A stretch of DNA of 64,000 nucleotides from Alphaproteobacteria bacterium (GCA_024244705.1 JAAEOK010000073.1:124001-188000), one strand, 5' to 3'. Shown: positions 1 to 8,620, counted from the stretch's first letter. A program made the numbers and translations. Notes: a model not told the origin generated them from the letters alone.

Positions 1-225
1 AGGCAGCAGCGATCGCCCTGCCCTGTCAAAGCGGTATCCAATTAACAGGTTCGGTACTATTTGGTAGCATTTGGTTGAACCTCTTCCGCACGCGGTCTAG
101 ACTTGCTCGCAACGGTCGAAGGCAACGACCCCCATTCCAACCTTGGCCGGTCGGCCGTTACCCGATTCCTTGTTTCCGTTGGGCCCGTCAATCATAGATA
201 CACAAATCTCGGAGCCGGACAATCC
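1..225. other. Left edge of window, no supported gene
   Basis: No convincing coding sequence is seen here. The stretch is upstream of the LivG-like remnant and may hold its promoter, but I could not identify a clear -35/-10 pair. Confidence 0.4.
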
Positions 226-743
226 ATGCCCATCCTGTCGGTCGAATCCCTGAAAATGCAGTTCGGCGGGCTGGTCGCGGTCGATGCTCTGAGTTTCTCG
301 ATCGAGCGCGGCGAGATCCGCAGCCTGATCGGACCGGCGCCTTTCTGCGCGCCGACACGGCAGCGATCGAAAAGAACCTTGAGGAAACCTTCACGCGCTT
401 TCCCCAGCTCCGCGAGCGGCGCAGGCAACGGGCCAGGACGATGTCGCGCGGCGAGCAGCAGATGCTGGCGATCGGGCGGGCTCTGATGGCCGATCCGCGC
501 CTGCTGTCGCTCGGCGCGCCGTCGACGGGACTGGCGCCGGTCATCGTCCAGGAAATCGCTCATATCATCGGCGAGATCAGCGCTCACGGCGTGCCCGTGG
601 TCCTGGTCGAACAGAATGCGGAGTTGGCGCTGCAACTCGCCGATCATGCCCATGTCCTCGAAATCGGCCGCTTGGCGCTGGAAGGGCCGGCCGCGGAATT
701 GAATGAGAACGACCATGTCCGAAAAGCCTACCTCGGCGGGTAA
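226..743 (+). pseudogene. Branched-chain amino acid ABC transporter ATPase remnant (LivG head joined to LivF tail)
   Basis: The first 37 or so codons from the ATG at 226 read as the start of a LivG-type ATPase (MPILSVESLKMQFGGLVAVD, then SFSIERGEIRSLIGP). They stop where the Walker A Gly/Lys loop should follow. From about position 345 in another frame the sequence reads as the second half of a LivF-type ATPase: signature region MSRGEQQMLAIGRALMADPR, degraded Walker B (LLSLGAPSTGL where LLLLDEPSEGL is normal), and the H-loop area VVLVEQNAELAL. Walker A, the Q-loop and the catalytic Asp-Glu are all gone. This is best explained by a deletion between adjacent livG and livF genes plus later decay. 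It cannot be a working ATPase. Confidence 0.85.
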
Positions 744-1299
744 TGATTTCGACTATGCCGCGGCTCGCGCCGCCGGATGGTCGACGGCCGACATCGAGTG
801 GGAAACCAAGTCCGAGCAGGCGGCCCAACTCGCCGTTGACGGCAATATCGAGGCGGCGGCACCGCTGTGGCGCGAGACGCTCCTGGTAGCGCGCGATTCG
901 TTCGAGAATCCCGATCCCCGCATCGGCACCAGCCTGGCCAACGCGGCCTTCGCACTGCGTCACGAGGGCAGCGAGGCCGCCGCCGCCCTATTCTCCGAAG
1001 CACGGCGGGTGTGGGACGCGAGCGGCCTTTGGGTTGTCGGCATGAAGGTCGATTTTCGGGCCCGCAGCTCGCTGTTCCACCTGCGCATGGAAGCACTCCA
1101 TCGCGATCAATACGAGGCAACGATCCGCGAACGGCATGGGCGCTTCGCCGCCGAGGCGCGTCAGGCGGTGCGCGCACTCGCCGAGGGCGGTGACCCGCCG
1201 GCGCGCGGGCTCGCCCGCTGGCGCGGCGAGAAGTCGCCGATTTTCGGCGACAGCCGTAAATTGCTGGCGGCCTGTCTGTTGCTGGTTTCTCGGTCTTAG
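715..1299 (+). CDS. TPR-like hypothetical protein
   Basis: A 194-residue soluble protein. Residues 20-110 are Ala-rich paired helices (QAAQLAVDGNIEAAAPLWRE, then SLANAAFALRHEGSEAAAAL), which resemble tetratricopeptide repeats counting load and item number. The rest has no recognisable motif. An ATG at 703 is possible, but the ATG at 715 has a GAGAA purine stretch at suitable distance. The 5' end overlaps the dead LivF fragment in another frame, so it was probably translationally coupled to that operon. Function unknown; a TPR-type protein-protein interaction role is inference. Confidence 0.6.
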   Translation: MSEKPTSAGNDFDYAAARAAGWSTADIEWETKSEQAAQLAVDGNIEAAAPLWRETLLVARDSFENPDPRIGTSLANAAFALRHEGSEAAAALFSEARRVWDASGLWVVGMKVDFRARSSLFHLRMEALHRDQYEATIRERHGRFAAEARQAVRALAEGGDPPARGLARWRGEKSPIFGDSRKLLAACLLLVSRS

Positions 1300-1330
1300 A
1301 TCGTATTCAAATTTCGCGGCACCGGCCCAT

Positions 1331-2146
1331 TTATTTCTTGGCCAACACGATATGGGTTCCCTGGGGAATGGCCATCCCCTCGGCATTGCGATAGGCCGCG
1401 AGGGCGTCGCCGATCTCGGCGATCATCCTCTCCCGCGCAGGCTCCTCGAGCGCGGTGATGTCGGGGCCGACCGGGGTGCTGGCGAGGAAACCGGGAATTG
1501 ATTCCGCCGGCGGAAGCATGCGTCGGGTCAGGACCGCCGCGGTGATGTCGATGTCTCGGAATCCGGCGGCCGCGACAAGCGCCCGCAGCGTGGCGGCATC
1601 GCCGAGAACGAAGGGTGCGCCGATCCGGGTCGCCGCCTCAACGCCGATATGGTGCCGTAGGCCGTCGGCGGCAGCAGTGGCGCACGGACTGTGATCGATC
1701 GACCGCCAGACGCAAAGCGCGAGCCACCCGCCCGGGCACAAGACGCGATACATCTCCGCCAGCGCCGCCGCCTTGTCGGGGAAGAACTGAAGACCCTGCT
1801 GGCACAACGCGACGTCGCACGCGGACTCCGGCATCGGGAGTGCGGCGACGTCGCCCCGGTGCCACTCGATCGGAGCGGCGCCCTCCGGCGAATGGCGGCG
1901 CGCGACCTCGAGCATGCCTTCGTTGAGGTCGATACCGACGACGCGACCCTCGGGCCCGACGATGGAAGCGGCGAGGCGCGCCACGATCCCGGTGCCGCAG
2001 GCGAGGTCGAGCACGCGTTGGCCGGGACCCAAGGGAACATGGGCGAGGAAAATCTTGGCCAGCGGCGCGAAGACGCTTGGCACCTGATAGCGCTCGTAGC
2101 TCTCCGCCCCGGCATCCGTTAGCTGCCATCGTTCCGGTTGGTTCAT
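1331..2146 (-). CDS. Class I SAM-dependent methyltransferase (UbiE/MenG-like fold)
   Basis: A 271-residue methyltransferase. Motif I is VLDLACGTGIVARLA (about residues 45-59), followed by the acidic ribose-binding end of strand 2 (VVGIDLNEGMLEVAR) and motif II/III (GDVAALPMPESACDVALCQQGLQFFPDKAAAL). This is the usual Methyltransf_11/25 pattern found in UbiE, polyketide O-methyltransferases and unassigned relatives. The substrate cannot be told from sequence. The gene stands alone on the minus strand, convergent with the TPR-like gene. Confidence 0.85.
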   Translation of the reverse strand: MNQPERWQLTDAGAESYERYQVPSVFAPLAKIFLAHVPLGPGQRVLDLACGTGIVARLAASIVGPEGRVVGIDLNEGMLEVARRHSPEGAAPIEWHRGDVAALPMPESACDVALCQQGLQFFPDKAAALAEMYRVLCPGGWLALCVWRSIDHSPCATAAADGLRHHIGVEAATRIGAPFVLGDAATLRALVAAAGFRDIDITAAVLTRRMLPPAESIPGFLASTPVGPDITALEEPARERMIAEIGDALAAYRNAEGMAIPQGTHIVLAKK

Positions 2147-2205
2147 CTATGTTTGTCCCGTGTTCCGCTTGGCTCGTTCATCGCGATATCCGGAGCGCTA
2201 TGTGT

Positions 2206-2764
2206 TCAGATTAGCATCGCCAGCGGGACGACGGCCACCATGGCCAGCGCCGTGGTGATGTTGATTGCCCGCGTCGCCCGGACGCCCAGCGCTTCAGGCT
2301 ATCGCCGGCGTAAAGCCAGGCCAGGTCGACCGGGAATGAAATGCCGGTGAAAACGACCGCCTTGACCAGCGCTTCAAGGGCCGGGTTCTCGGGGTAGAAC
2401 GCGAACCCGGTAAAAAGGTGGTCATCACCGCGTAGGCTTTAGGATTGACGGTCTGCAGCGCGATTCCGTTCGAAGATTTCAGCGGACGGCTGGCGGCCAC
2501 GATCGCGACATCGGTGCGGGTGGTTGCGATCCGGTAAGCAATATAGAGCAAATAGACGACGGCGTGGCCGAGCAGCACTGTCCGCAGCGGCGAGTATGGC
2601 AACAGGAATGCCGCCAATCCCGTCACCAACGCCGCCTCGACCAAGAGCGAGCCGACACCGGCGGTGGTCAGAACACCGGGACCCGGCGTAATCAGCAGGA
2701 AGAAGGCAAAGAGCGGCTCGAAACTGCCGGCGGGTTCCGCCGACGACCCAGAGTTGTTCGCCAT
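2206..2764 (-). pseudogene. LysE/RhtB-family amino acid exporter, frameshifted
   Basis: Reading from 2764, the N-terminal part has the hallmark of LysE translocators (FFLLITPGPGVLTTAGVGS) and a hydrophobic helix (VVYLLYIAYRIA). The usual second transmembrane segment is shortened between GVGS and AALVTGLAAFLL. After NPKAYAVMTT the frame shifts: the next frame continues sensibly as FAFYPENPALEALVKAVVFT and ...FPVDLAWLYAGDSLKRWASG. A second shift near 2280 leads into TRAINITTALAMVAVVPLAM, ending at the stop at 2206-2208. At least two frameshifts and one internal deletion make this a decaying exporter gene. Confidence 0.8.
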
Positions 2765-2909
2765 TCTGGTTCAGTCTGCTGTGGCGTTGCACGAGCGGAC
2801 CTGTGCCGAAGCCAGGCAACGATTCGCACGGGAAGAGGATTGCAGGCGAATTTGTACTGGGCCAATCAGGACCAAAGCGTGCCAAGTGAGCCCTCTGGCC
2901 GCAATACAT

Positions 2910-3179
2910 AGAGCCCTATCTATGAACTCGGAGCCATTCTGACGGAGCGGTTTTGGCCGCCGGGCAGGGGCGAGGAGCGACGACATGCCGAAGCATATCG
3001 AGCGACGAGCGACGCCCCCGGCGGTCAAAAGCGCCCGTCCCGTAGGGTTTCCATCTGGCGGCCGACCACGGCGTCGGCAAGCTTGCCCGATGCTTCGGCA
3101 TCGCGCTACGCGCGCTTCCTTGCGGGCCGGCGCGCCGGATGCGAAACAGAATTGACTCTGAGTTCATAGTAAGGGCTCT
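2910..3179. mobile_element. MITE-like element with about 32-bp imperfect terminal inverted repeats
   Basis: The left end reads AGAGCCCTATCTATGAACTC followed by GGAGCCATTCTG. The reverse complement of the right end (3147-3179) reads AGAGCCCTTACTATGAACTC followed by AGAGTCAATTCTG. The two arms match over about 32 bases with a few mismatches and one gap. The 270-bp interior is GC-rich, can fold, and holds no plausible gene. The size and TIRs fit a non-autonomous miniature inverted-repeat element. No clear target-site duplication was found. Confidence 0.55.
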
Positions 3180-3196
3180 GGTGTCGCGACCATCGG

Positions 3197-3853
3197 CTAC
3201 GCGAATTCGGCCACCAAATCGACCGGCGAAACCAGGTCCGTCACCCAGGAATAGAGGCACAGCAACGGCTCGTTCGCGGTTCTCATCGCATGCGCGACAC
3301 CGCTGTCGTGAAGGATAAAGGTGCCGGGCTTGCGGATCGTCCACGCCTCGTCGCCGCGCCGCCAAGCCGCCGATCCGGCAATCACATAATAGACCTCGAC
3401 CGCGGTGTGGGCATGGGGCGGGTAGTAGATATTCGGGCCCTGGAGCGAGAGCCCGAAAAAGGTCCGGTCGCTTGTCAGCAAGCCGAAGCGGCCGCGCGAC
3501 TCCGGTGCCATGATCGCGGTGAAGGCGTATTCGCCCTGAAACGGCTCGAGCGACGGATCATGGCCATAGAAACCGTAGGTATCGTGCCACCTTAATTGAT
3601 CGGCAAGCGCGTCGATGGCCGCCGCCAAATCCCCTGCCCCCGCAAGCCGGGCCTCGGCGAGCGCCGTTCCGAGGTGACGATCGGTGGCCGGCAGGCGACG
3701 CGGCTCAAGCGCCGTCGGTGTGCCGCCCATATCGATCGCGGCGATAATGCGCGGCAGATAGGCGCTCGCCTCGCCGCCGCGCCGGATGCCGTCGGCACAG
3801 ATCTTTCTTATCTCGCGCAGAAGCAAATCGACCACGGCGCTCCAACCGGTCAC
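3197..3853 (-). CDS. Dimethylsulfoniopropionate lyase-family cupin
   Basis: A 218-residue protein with a C-terminal single cupin. Putative metal ligands and the catalytic tyrosine sit in H147-x-H149-x3-E153-x-Y155-Y156, with further histidines at 182 and 188 (HDSGVAHAMRT). The arrangement PPHAHTAVEVYYVIAG followed by HDSGVAHAMR is that of the DddL/DddQ/DddW-type DMSP lyase family (PF16867), which cleaves DMSP to acrylate and dimethyl sulfide. No acrylate-processing gene lies beside it, so the actual substrate is unproven; many soil proteins carry the same family annotation. It overlaps no neighbour and ends just outside the MITE-like element. Confidence 0.75.
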   Translation of the reverse strand: MTGWSAVVDLLLREIRKICADGIRRGGEASAYLPRIIAAIDMGGTPTALEPRRLPATDRHLGTALAEARLAGAGDLAAAIDALADQLRWHDTYGFYGHDPSLEPFQGEYAFTAIMAPESRGRFGLLTSDRTFFGLSLQGPNIYYPPHAHTAVEVYYVIAGSAAWRRGDEAWTIRKPGTFILHDSGVAHAMRTANEPLLCLYSWVTDLVSPVDLVAEFA

Positions 3854-3856
3854 CGC

Positions 3857-4648
3857 CTAGAGCGGCATGGCGTACGACGCCCTGGCCAATCGCCCTACCG
3901 GCGCCCCGCAATCCGACTGTCGGCAACCGGGAGACCGCGCCATCGGGACCGTGATCTCGCGCAGCAATTTGGCCCTCATCGCGACCGCGAAATCCTCGAA
4001 GGTGCCGACGGTTAGCACGAAGGACGCCGCGCCGCCCGCGACATAGCGTTCGAAATAGGTCCCCAGTGCGGTGTCGCCATCGAGAACCGCCAAACCATTG
4101 ACGACAATGCCCGCCGCGACAATCTGGTCGCGAACCTCGGCGGGGGAACGGCCCGAATTGTTGCGGCCATCCCCCGATACATCGATGACCCGGCGCCGGC
4201 CGGAAAATCCGTTGCCGCCGAATTGCTCGGAAGCGAAGGTCAGTGCACGGCTGAGCCCGGTACCATTACCGACGAATAACCGTCTACCGGCCTCGACTTC
4301 GCGGGCAAACGATTCCGCCGACGCCCCATCGTGGATATGAGTCCAATCCACCGCAACACGTTGCTGCAAGCCGACACCCCACTGCACCACGGTAACGGCA
4401 ATGCCGTTCACCCCGGCGTCCCGTATCGCGGCAATCACCGCGCGGTCCCGAAAGGCATGGGCGACGCCCTGCAGCTGCAGGGCGTACTCGCGATCGTCGA
4501 CGCTGACCGAGGTATCGATCGCCAGTACGAGCTCGAGCTCGACCGGCCGAATGTCGCCGCCCAGTGCTGAAACCGGCATGTGAAACAGCGCCGGCGCACA
4601 AACCAGGAAGGCCGTGACGCGCTTGACTCGCGCTGTAGACAAGACCAT
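3857..4648 (-). CDS. DUF1194 (VWA-like) secreted protein
   Basis: The start at 4648 gives 263 residues with a typical signal peptide (MVLSTARVKRVTAFLVCAPA, cleavage near VSALGG). An upstream in-frame ATG at 4693 would bury the signal, so I prefer 4648. The mature part begins VELELVLAIDTSVSVDDREY, a DxSxS MIDAS-like motif, and includes RRVIDVSGDGRNNSG, both diagnostic of the DUF1194 family related to von Willebrand factor A domains. Expected location is the periplasm. Function is unknown. It ends three bases from the lyase-family gene and may be co-transcribed with it. Confidence 0.8.
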   Translation of the reverse strand: MVLSTARVKRVTAFLVCAPALFHMPVSALGGDIRPVELELVLAIDTSVSVDDREYALQLQGVAHAFRDRAVIAAIRDAGVNGIAVTVVQWGVGLQQRVAVDWTHIHDGASAESFAREVEAGRRLFVGNGTGLSRALTFASEQFGGNGFSGRRRVIDVSGDGRNNSGRSPAEVRDQIVAAGIVVNGLAVLDGDTALGTYFERYVAGGAASFVLTVGTFEDFAVAMRAKLLREITVPMARSPGCRQSDCGAPVGRLARASYAMPL

Positions 4649-4880
4649 GGCGCCGCCCGTTGCAGGTCTTTTCGTCAACTTTCCACCGGACACCGAGCGC
4701 CGCTAAACCCCAGAGAAAACCCGCCGGTTTCTCCGCTGCGCGGTGACGCTCCGGATACGGCAATCCCAGCATACGCCAATCTTAACAGGCGGCACCACAA
4801 TGACCTGCGCCGGCGCATGCGATGTGCGGTCGGGTCCGAAATGCCTAATCGGGCGTCGACGGGACGTGCATCTCGAAGCC

Positions 4881-5576
4881 CTATAGCCGCGTCGTCCGCT
4901 CGAGAAATCCGCGATCGACGAAATCCTCGATCGTCTTGCCTGCCTCGGGAACAAAGGTGTCGTCGAGAATATCGAGATTCTCCATGCGATCCAATCTGAA
5001 GGATCGGAAGTCGAGACGCAGCTCGCACCATGACGCGAGCAACCAGACTGGACCGTAAAACGCCAGTCCCAGGGGGCGGACGCTGCGTTCGGTTGGATTG
5101 TCGTCGGCGTCGTGGTAGTGGAAATGAACCTTCCGCCGGTGACGCACCGCCAGTCGAAGCGCGCCCGGATCGACGGTCACCGGTTCCATGAAGTGATCGG
5201 CCGGCGCCAGCAGGGCGGTCTCGGCCATATGCCGGCGCAGCCGTTCCGGGACCACCGATTCGACCTTGGCGATGACGTTGCCGGCGGCCTTGGCCAATTC
5301 GGGATCGGACCACGATTCCACGATCCGGACGCCGAGAACAAGCGCTTCTATTTCCTGTTCGTTAAACATGATCGGCGGCAGATCGTACCCTTCACGCAAT
5401 ATGTAACCGACGCCGGCCTCGCCTTCGATCGGCACCCCGCTCGCCATCAGATCGCTGACATCGCGATAGATGGTCCGCTCCGAGACTTCCAATCGCTCGG
5501 CCAGATCCTGGGCCCGCGCCAATTTGCGGCGACGCAGGATCTGGATGATCTCGAACAAGCGGTCGGCGCGGCGCAT
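4881..5576 (-). CDS. YafY-type HTH/WYL transcriptional regulator
   Basis: A 231-residue regulator. The N-terminal HTH_11 winged helix covers residues 1-60 (RADRLFEIIQILRRRKLARA, then LAERLEVSERTIYRDVSDLM). A WYL-like sensor domain covers about 130-210, with the GLAFYGPVWLLASWCELR segment where WYL normally sits. Members of this family often repress or activate a divergent small operon in response to a small ligand. Here it faces a DUF1127 gene across two palindromic sites at 5611-5634 and 5653-5678, suggesting autoregulation and control of that neighbour. Confidence 0.88.
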   Translation of the reverse strand: MRRADRLFEIIQILRRRKLARAQDLAERLEVSERTIYRDVSDLMASGVPIEGEAGVGYILREGYDLPPIMFNEQEIEALVLGVRIVESWSDPELAKAAGNVIAKVESVVPERLRRHMAETALLAPADHFMEPVTVDPGALRLAVRHRRKVHFHYHDADDNPTERSVRPLGLAFYGPVWLLASWCELRLDFRSFRLDRMENLDILDDTFVPEAGKTIEDFVDRGFLERTTRL

Positions 5577-5610
5577 GGCGATCCTTTCGAGACCGGCAGC
5601 TGAATCGAGG

Positions 5611-5634
5611 CCTCCTGACGCTATGTGTCATCAG
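5611..5634. promoter_or_regulatory. Degenerate copy of the WYL-regulator operator
   Basis: The sequence has left arm CCTCCTGAC, spacer GCTATG, and a partly matching right arm TGTCATCAG. It shares the left arm and spacer pattern with the perfect palindrome 40 bp away. It lies just upstream of the regulator start, which suits autorepression (inference). Confidence 0.5.
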
Positions 5635-5652
5635 AAAGCAGGCTAGCAGAGA

Positions 5653-5678
5653 CCTCCTGACAGCATGGTGTCAGGAGG
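5653..5678. promoter_or_regulatory. Perfect 10+10 bp palindrome, likely operator
   Basis: Arms CCTCCTGACA and TGTCAGGAGG are exact inverted complements around a 6-base spacer GCATGG. It lies between the divergent WYL regulator and the DUF1127 gene, with no T-run following, so an operator is more likely than a terminator. Confidence 0.65.
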
Positions 5679-5781
5679 CTTTGGGTAGGATAGCGGCCAA
5701 CTCGGGATCCAGCCAGCCGGTCGCGCACGAATACGACAGGCCAATTCAACGGGCGGCCCGGCACACCAAAGGAGAAAGACT

Positions 5782-6039
5782 ATGGGTATCACCTTGTTTG
5801 TCCGGATGTGGAGAACCTTCCTGCACTGGCGCAATCGGCGGCTCGCCATACGGCAACTCATGGAGCTCGACGCAAGACTGCTCAAGGACATCGGAATCGA
5901 ACGCGGCCAGATCGAAACCGCAATCGATGGCCTGGCTGGAGCCGGCGATACCGTTCGCGGTTCGGCACCCAACAGCAATGGCGCCTCGATCAGGTCCGGC
6001 CGGCCGAACGCGGTACCGGCGCAAACCTGTGAGGCCTGA
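5782..6039 (+). CDS. DUF1127 (YjiS-like) small protein
   Basis: An 85-residue protein. The first 50 residues carry the DUF1127 motif (WRNRRLAIRQLMELDARLLK followed by DIGIERGQIE), an Arg-rich helical segment found throughout alphaproteobacteria. Family members have been linked to RNA turnover and phosphate/carbon metabolism in Rhizobiales and Rhodobacter, but no single activity is established. The tail is low complexity. It has a good ribosome site (AAAGGAGAAAG) upstream and is divergent from the WYL regulator. Confidence 0.88.
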   Translation: MGITLFVRMWRTFLHWRNRRLAIRQLMELDARLLKDIGIERGQIETAIDGLAGAGDTVRGSAPNSNGASIRSGRPNAVPAQTCEA

Positions 6040-6059
6040 ATTCTAGCTTTGAATACCTA

Positions 6060-6107
6060 GGGCGTGATCGGCTCACGTCGCAACGAAGTGAGCCGTGAAT
6101 CACGCCC
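6060..6107. repeat. Hairpin repeat, first of a pair
   Basis: Arms GGGCGTGAT-CGGCTCAC and GTGAGCCG-TGAATCACGCCC form a long imperfect stem around an 11-base loop. It lies about 20 bp after the DUF1127 stop and lacks a terminal T-run, so it looks like a REP/BIME-type palindromic unit. Confidence 0.6.
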
Positions 6108-6120
6108 CAACGTTATGAGT

Positions 6121-6169
6121 GAGAGCAAGATCGTTTCAAATCGATTCGATCTGAAACGATCTTGCTCTC
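6121..6169. repeat. Hairpin repeat, second of a pair
   Basis: The 18-base arms GAGAGCAAGATCGTTTCA and TGAAACGATCTTGCTCTC are perfect inverted complements around AATCGATTCGATC. Perfect arms of this length adjacent to another hairpin suggest a mobile palindromic repeat. It could also end transcription of the DUF1127 gene in either direction. Confidence 0.65.
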
Positions 6170-6339
6170 GGCGATTCGGCCGGGGGGTTCGCGACTTTCC
6201 CTGGGTCGCACCTCCGGCCGGCTTTTTCTCACACGCCAGTGACCACATCGCGGATCGCCGTAGTTCGGCGATGGACGGCCCTTCGGTTGCCTCGGCGCCC
6301 GGAAGCGACTAATGAGTCCTCTGTCATAGATCCAACGGG

Positions 6340-8115
6340 ATGCTCATGGTGCAACGGGTTTTGGCCGTCGTCGCGGCGGTTTTCGTCTTCACGTTGCCGG
6401 CAGTCGGCGCCTTAGCCGACTATTCGACGCCGGTGGTCGGCAAGCAACACATGGTGGTGAGCGCGCATGCGCTGGCCAGCAAGGTCGGTGCCGGTATTCT
6501 CGATCAGGGCGGCAACGCCATCGATGCCGCGGTCGCCACGGCCTATGCCCTGGCCGTGGTTTACCCGTGCTGTGGAAACCTGGGCGGCGGTGGATTCATG
6601 ACCATCCACCTGGCCGAGGACGGGCGCGACCTCACCATCAATTTCCGTGAAACGGCGCCCCGCGCCGCGACCAAGGACATGTACTTGGATGAGGCCGGTA
6701 AGGTTCAGTACAGTCTGCTTAAGCACAGCTATCTGGGCGTCGGCGTGCCGGGCACCGTGCGTGGGCTCGATACCGCGCTCACCCGCTACGGTACCATGGA
6801 CCGCGGGCAGGTCATGGCGCCCGCCATCGATCTGGCCGAAAACGGCTTCGAACTCACCCTCGACGACACCAATATCCTCGTCCTCGGGACCGAGATTTTC
6901 CGCGCTCAACCGAACGTCGCCCGCATCTTCCTCAAGGACGGCGCGCCCTTCCGCCCCGGCGACCGTCTTGTCCAGGCCGATCTGGCACAAACCCTGAAGC
7001 GGATCGCCGAAAACGGCCCCGACGCGTTCTATGACGGACCGATTGCGGCGGCCATCGTCGAGGCCAGTGCGGCCGATGGTGGCATTCTCAGCCTTGAGGA
7101 TTTTGCCGGCTATCGGGTGTCGGAGCCGGATCCGGTGCGCTGCAATTATCGCGGTTACGAAGTGCTGTCGATGGCCCCGCCGTCCTCCGGCGGGGTGACG
7201 ATCTGTCTTATCCTGAATATCCTCGAGGGATATCCGCTCGAGAGGCTCGGCTTCAACTCGGCCGCAAATGCCCATTTCATGGTCGAGGCGATGCGCCGCG
7301 CCTACGTCAATCGCAACATGCTGCTTGGCGATCCGGACTTCGTCGCCAATCCGATCGAAGAACTGCTGGCCAAGAGCTACGCCGCCAGGCTGCGCCAAAC
7401 CATCGGCCTGTCCAAGGCGACGCCGATCGATGACATCGAACACGATTCGGCGCTCGGCGAGGGCGCGCACACGACACATCTATCGGTCATCGACGGGGCC
7501 GGCAATGCGGTCGCTTTGACCACGACGAACAACAGCTATTTCGGATCCGGGCGAATCGCCGGAAGCACCGGGTTCTTCCTCAACGACGAGATGGCCGATT
7601 TCACGGCCAAGCCGGGCGTCGCCAACATGTTCGGGCTGGTCCAAGGGGATCAGAACGCGATCGAACCGGGCAAGCAGCCGCTGAGCTCGATGAGCCCGAC
7701 GCTGGTCAAGAAGGACGGCGAGGTGTTTCTCGTCCTCGGTAGCCCCGGCGGCGGCCGCATCATTACCATCGTCGTTCAAGGAATCGTCAATGTCATCGAT
7801 TTCAAGATGAACATCGCCGAGGCGGTCAACGCGCCGCGAATCCATAACCAGTGGCTGCCCGATACCGTGTTCCATGAACCACGTGCCTTTACCCGCGACA
7901 CGGCCAGACTGCTCGAACACAAAGGCTATGAGCTTAAGGAACAAAGGCCCTGGGGGGCGCTCGAAGCGATCATGAAAGTGCCCGAGGAGGGCCTACCCCA
8001 TGGGCCAAAGATGGAAGGCTATGGGGATTCCGTGCACGGCAGCTTCTTGCTGCCCGGGTTTCTCTATGGAGCAAACGACCAACGCCGGCCGCGCGGTTTG
8101 GCAATCGGGCGGTAA
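6340..8115 (+). CDS. ggt: Gamma-glutamyltransferase
   Basis: A 591-residue Ntn-hydrolase precursor with a signal peptide (VLAVVAAVFVFTLPAVGALA). It has the N-terminal GGT block GGNAIDAAVATAYALAVVYP, then CGNLGGGGFM and the FRETAP motif with the glutamate-binding Arg. The autocleavage/catalytic Thr is T378 in GAHTTHLSVIDGAGNAV, followed by the lid/oxyanion region PLSSMSPTLV and GSPGGGRI. It hydrolyses or transfers the gamma-glutamyl group of glutathione in the periplasm. Size and motifs match the family. Monocistronic; a second start at 6346 is possible. Confidence 0.95.
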   Translation: MLMVQRVLAVVAAVFVFTLPAVGALADYSTPVVGKQHMVVSAHALASKVGAGILDQGGNAIDAAVATAYALAVVYPCCGNLGGGGFMTIHLAEDGRDLTINFRETAPRAATKDMYLDEAGKVQYSLLKHSYLGVGVPGTVRGLDTALTRYGTMDRGQVMAPAIDLAENGFELTLDDTNILVLGTEIFRAQPNVARIFLKDGAPFRPGDRLVQADLAQTLKRIAENGPDAFYDGPIAAAIVEASAADGGILSLEDFAGYRVSEPDPVRCNYRGYEVLSMAPPSSGGVTICLILNILEGYPLERLGFNSAANAHFMVEAMRRAYVNRNMLLGDPDFVANPIEELLAKSYAARLRQTIGLSKATPIDDIEHDSALGEGAHTTHLSVIDGAGNAVALTTTNNSYFGSGRIAGSTGFFLNDEMADFTAKPGVANMFGLVQGDQNAIEPGKQPLSSMSPTLVKKDGEVFLVLGSPGGGRIITIVVQGIVNVIDFKMNIAEAVNAPRIHNQWLPDTVFHEPRAFTRDTARLLEHKGYELKEQRPWGALEAIMKVPEEGLPHGPKMEGYGDSVHGSFLLPGFLYGANDQRRPRGLAIGR

Positions 8116-8205
8116 TCGACGGCCGGGACCGGTGCTTTCCGGCCAATCCGACCCAGCCGCGCTCAATCCAATCCGGTCGATCGGCCGAATGCACGATTAT
8201 TGGGT

Positions 8206-8457
8206 TCAGTAGGGCGTGCAGTCCGACGGGCCGGCCGCGCACATTCCGGCGACGGTACTGTGCACCTTGCAGCTGGAAAGCGCGTTGGCGAGGGCGACGC
8301 GCTTGTTCATGTCGTGCCAGCTGAATACCTGATCGGCGCCGGCGTCGCTTTCGGCGGATGCGGTACAGACCCAGCCGCCATCGGCGTCTTCCGAGTTCCC
8401 GGAGCAACCGAAGACGAGCGGCAAAGTCAAGATGGCGGCGGCGAGAATCCTGTTCAT
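8206..8457 (-). CDS. Small putative lipoprotein
   Basis: The start at 8457 follows a GAGGAG ribosome site and gives 83 residues: MNRILAAAILTLPLVFGC, a short signal peptide ending in a lipobox (LVFG|C). The mature part has three further cysteines (WVCTA, SSCKVH, GMCAAG, DCTPY region), so disulfides are likely. No family recognised. Expected to be a lipid-anchored envelope protein. Confidence 0.65.
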   Translation of the reverse strand: MNRILAAAILTLPLVFGCSGNSEDADGGWVCTASAESDAGADQVFSWHDMNKRVALANALSSCKVHSTVAGMCAAGPSDCTPY

Positions 8458-8620
8458 TGGCGCGCTCCTCGGTTCGGCGATTCGGTATCGGGTGCCTTTC
8501 ATTCTATCACGTTCGACTTCGCCTTCTACGGCCTAGCCGCTTTATGAAACCGTCGGATCGGACTAATCTGGAGTGGCGGCGGCACGACCGTCGAAGCCTG
8601 AACGGAATTCGAGGGTGACG

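Noticed and set aside
6412-7479. Long minus-strand ORF inside ggt
   Set aside because: Shadow of the ggt gene; no family features.
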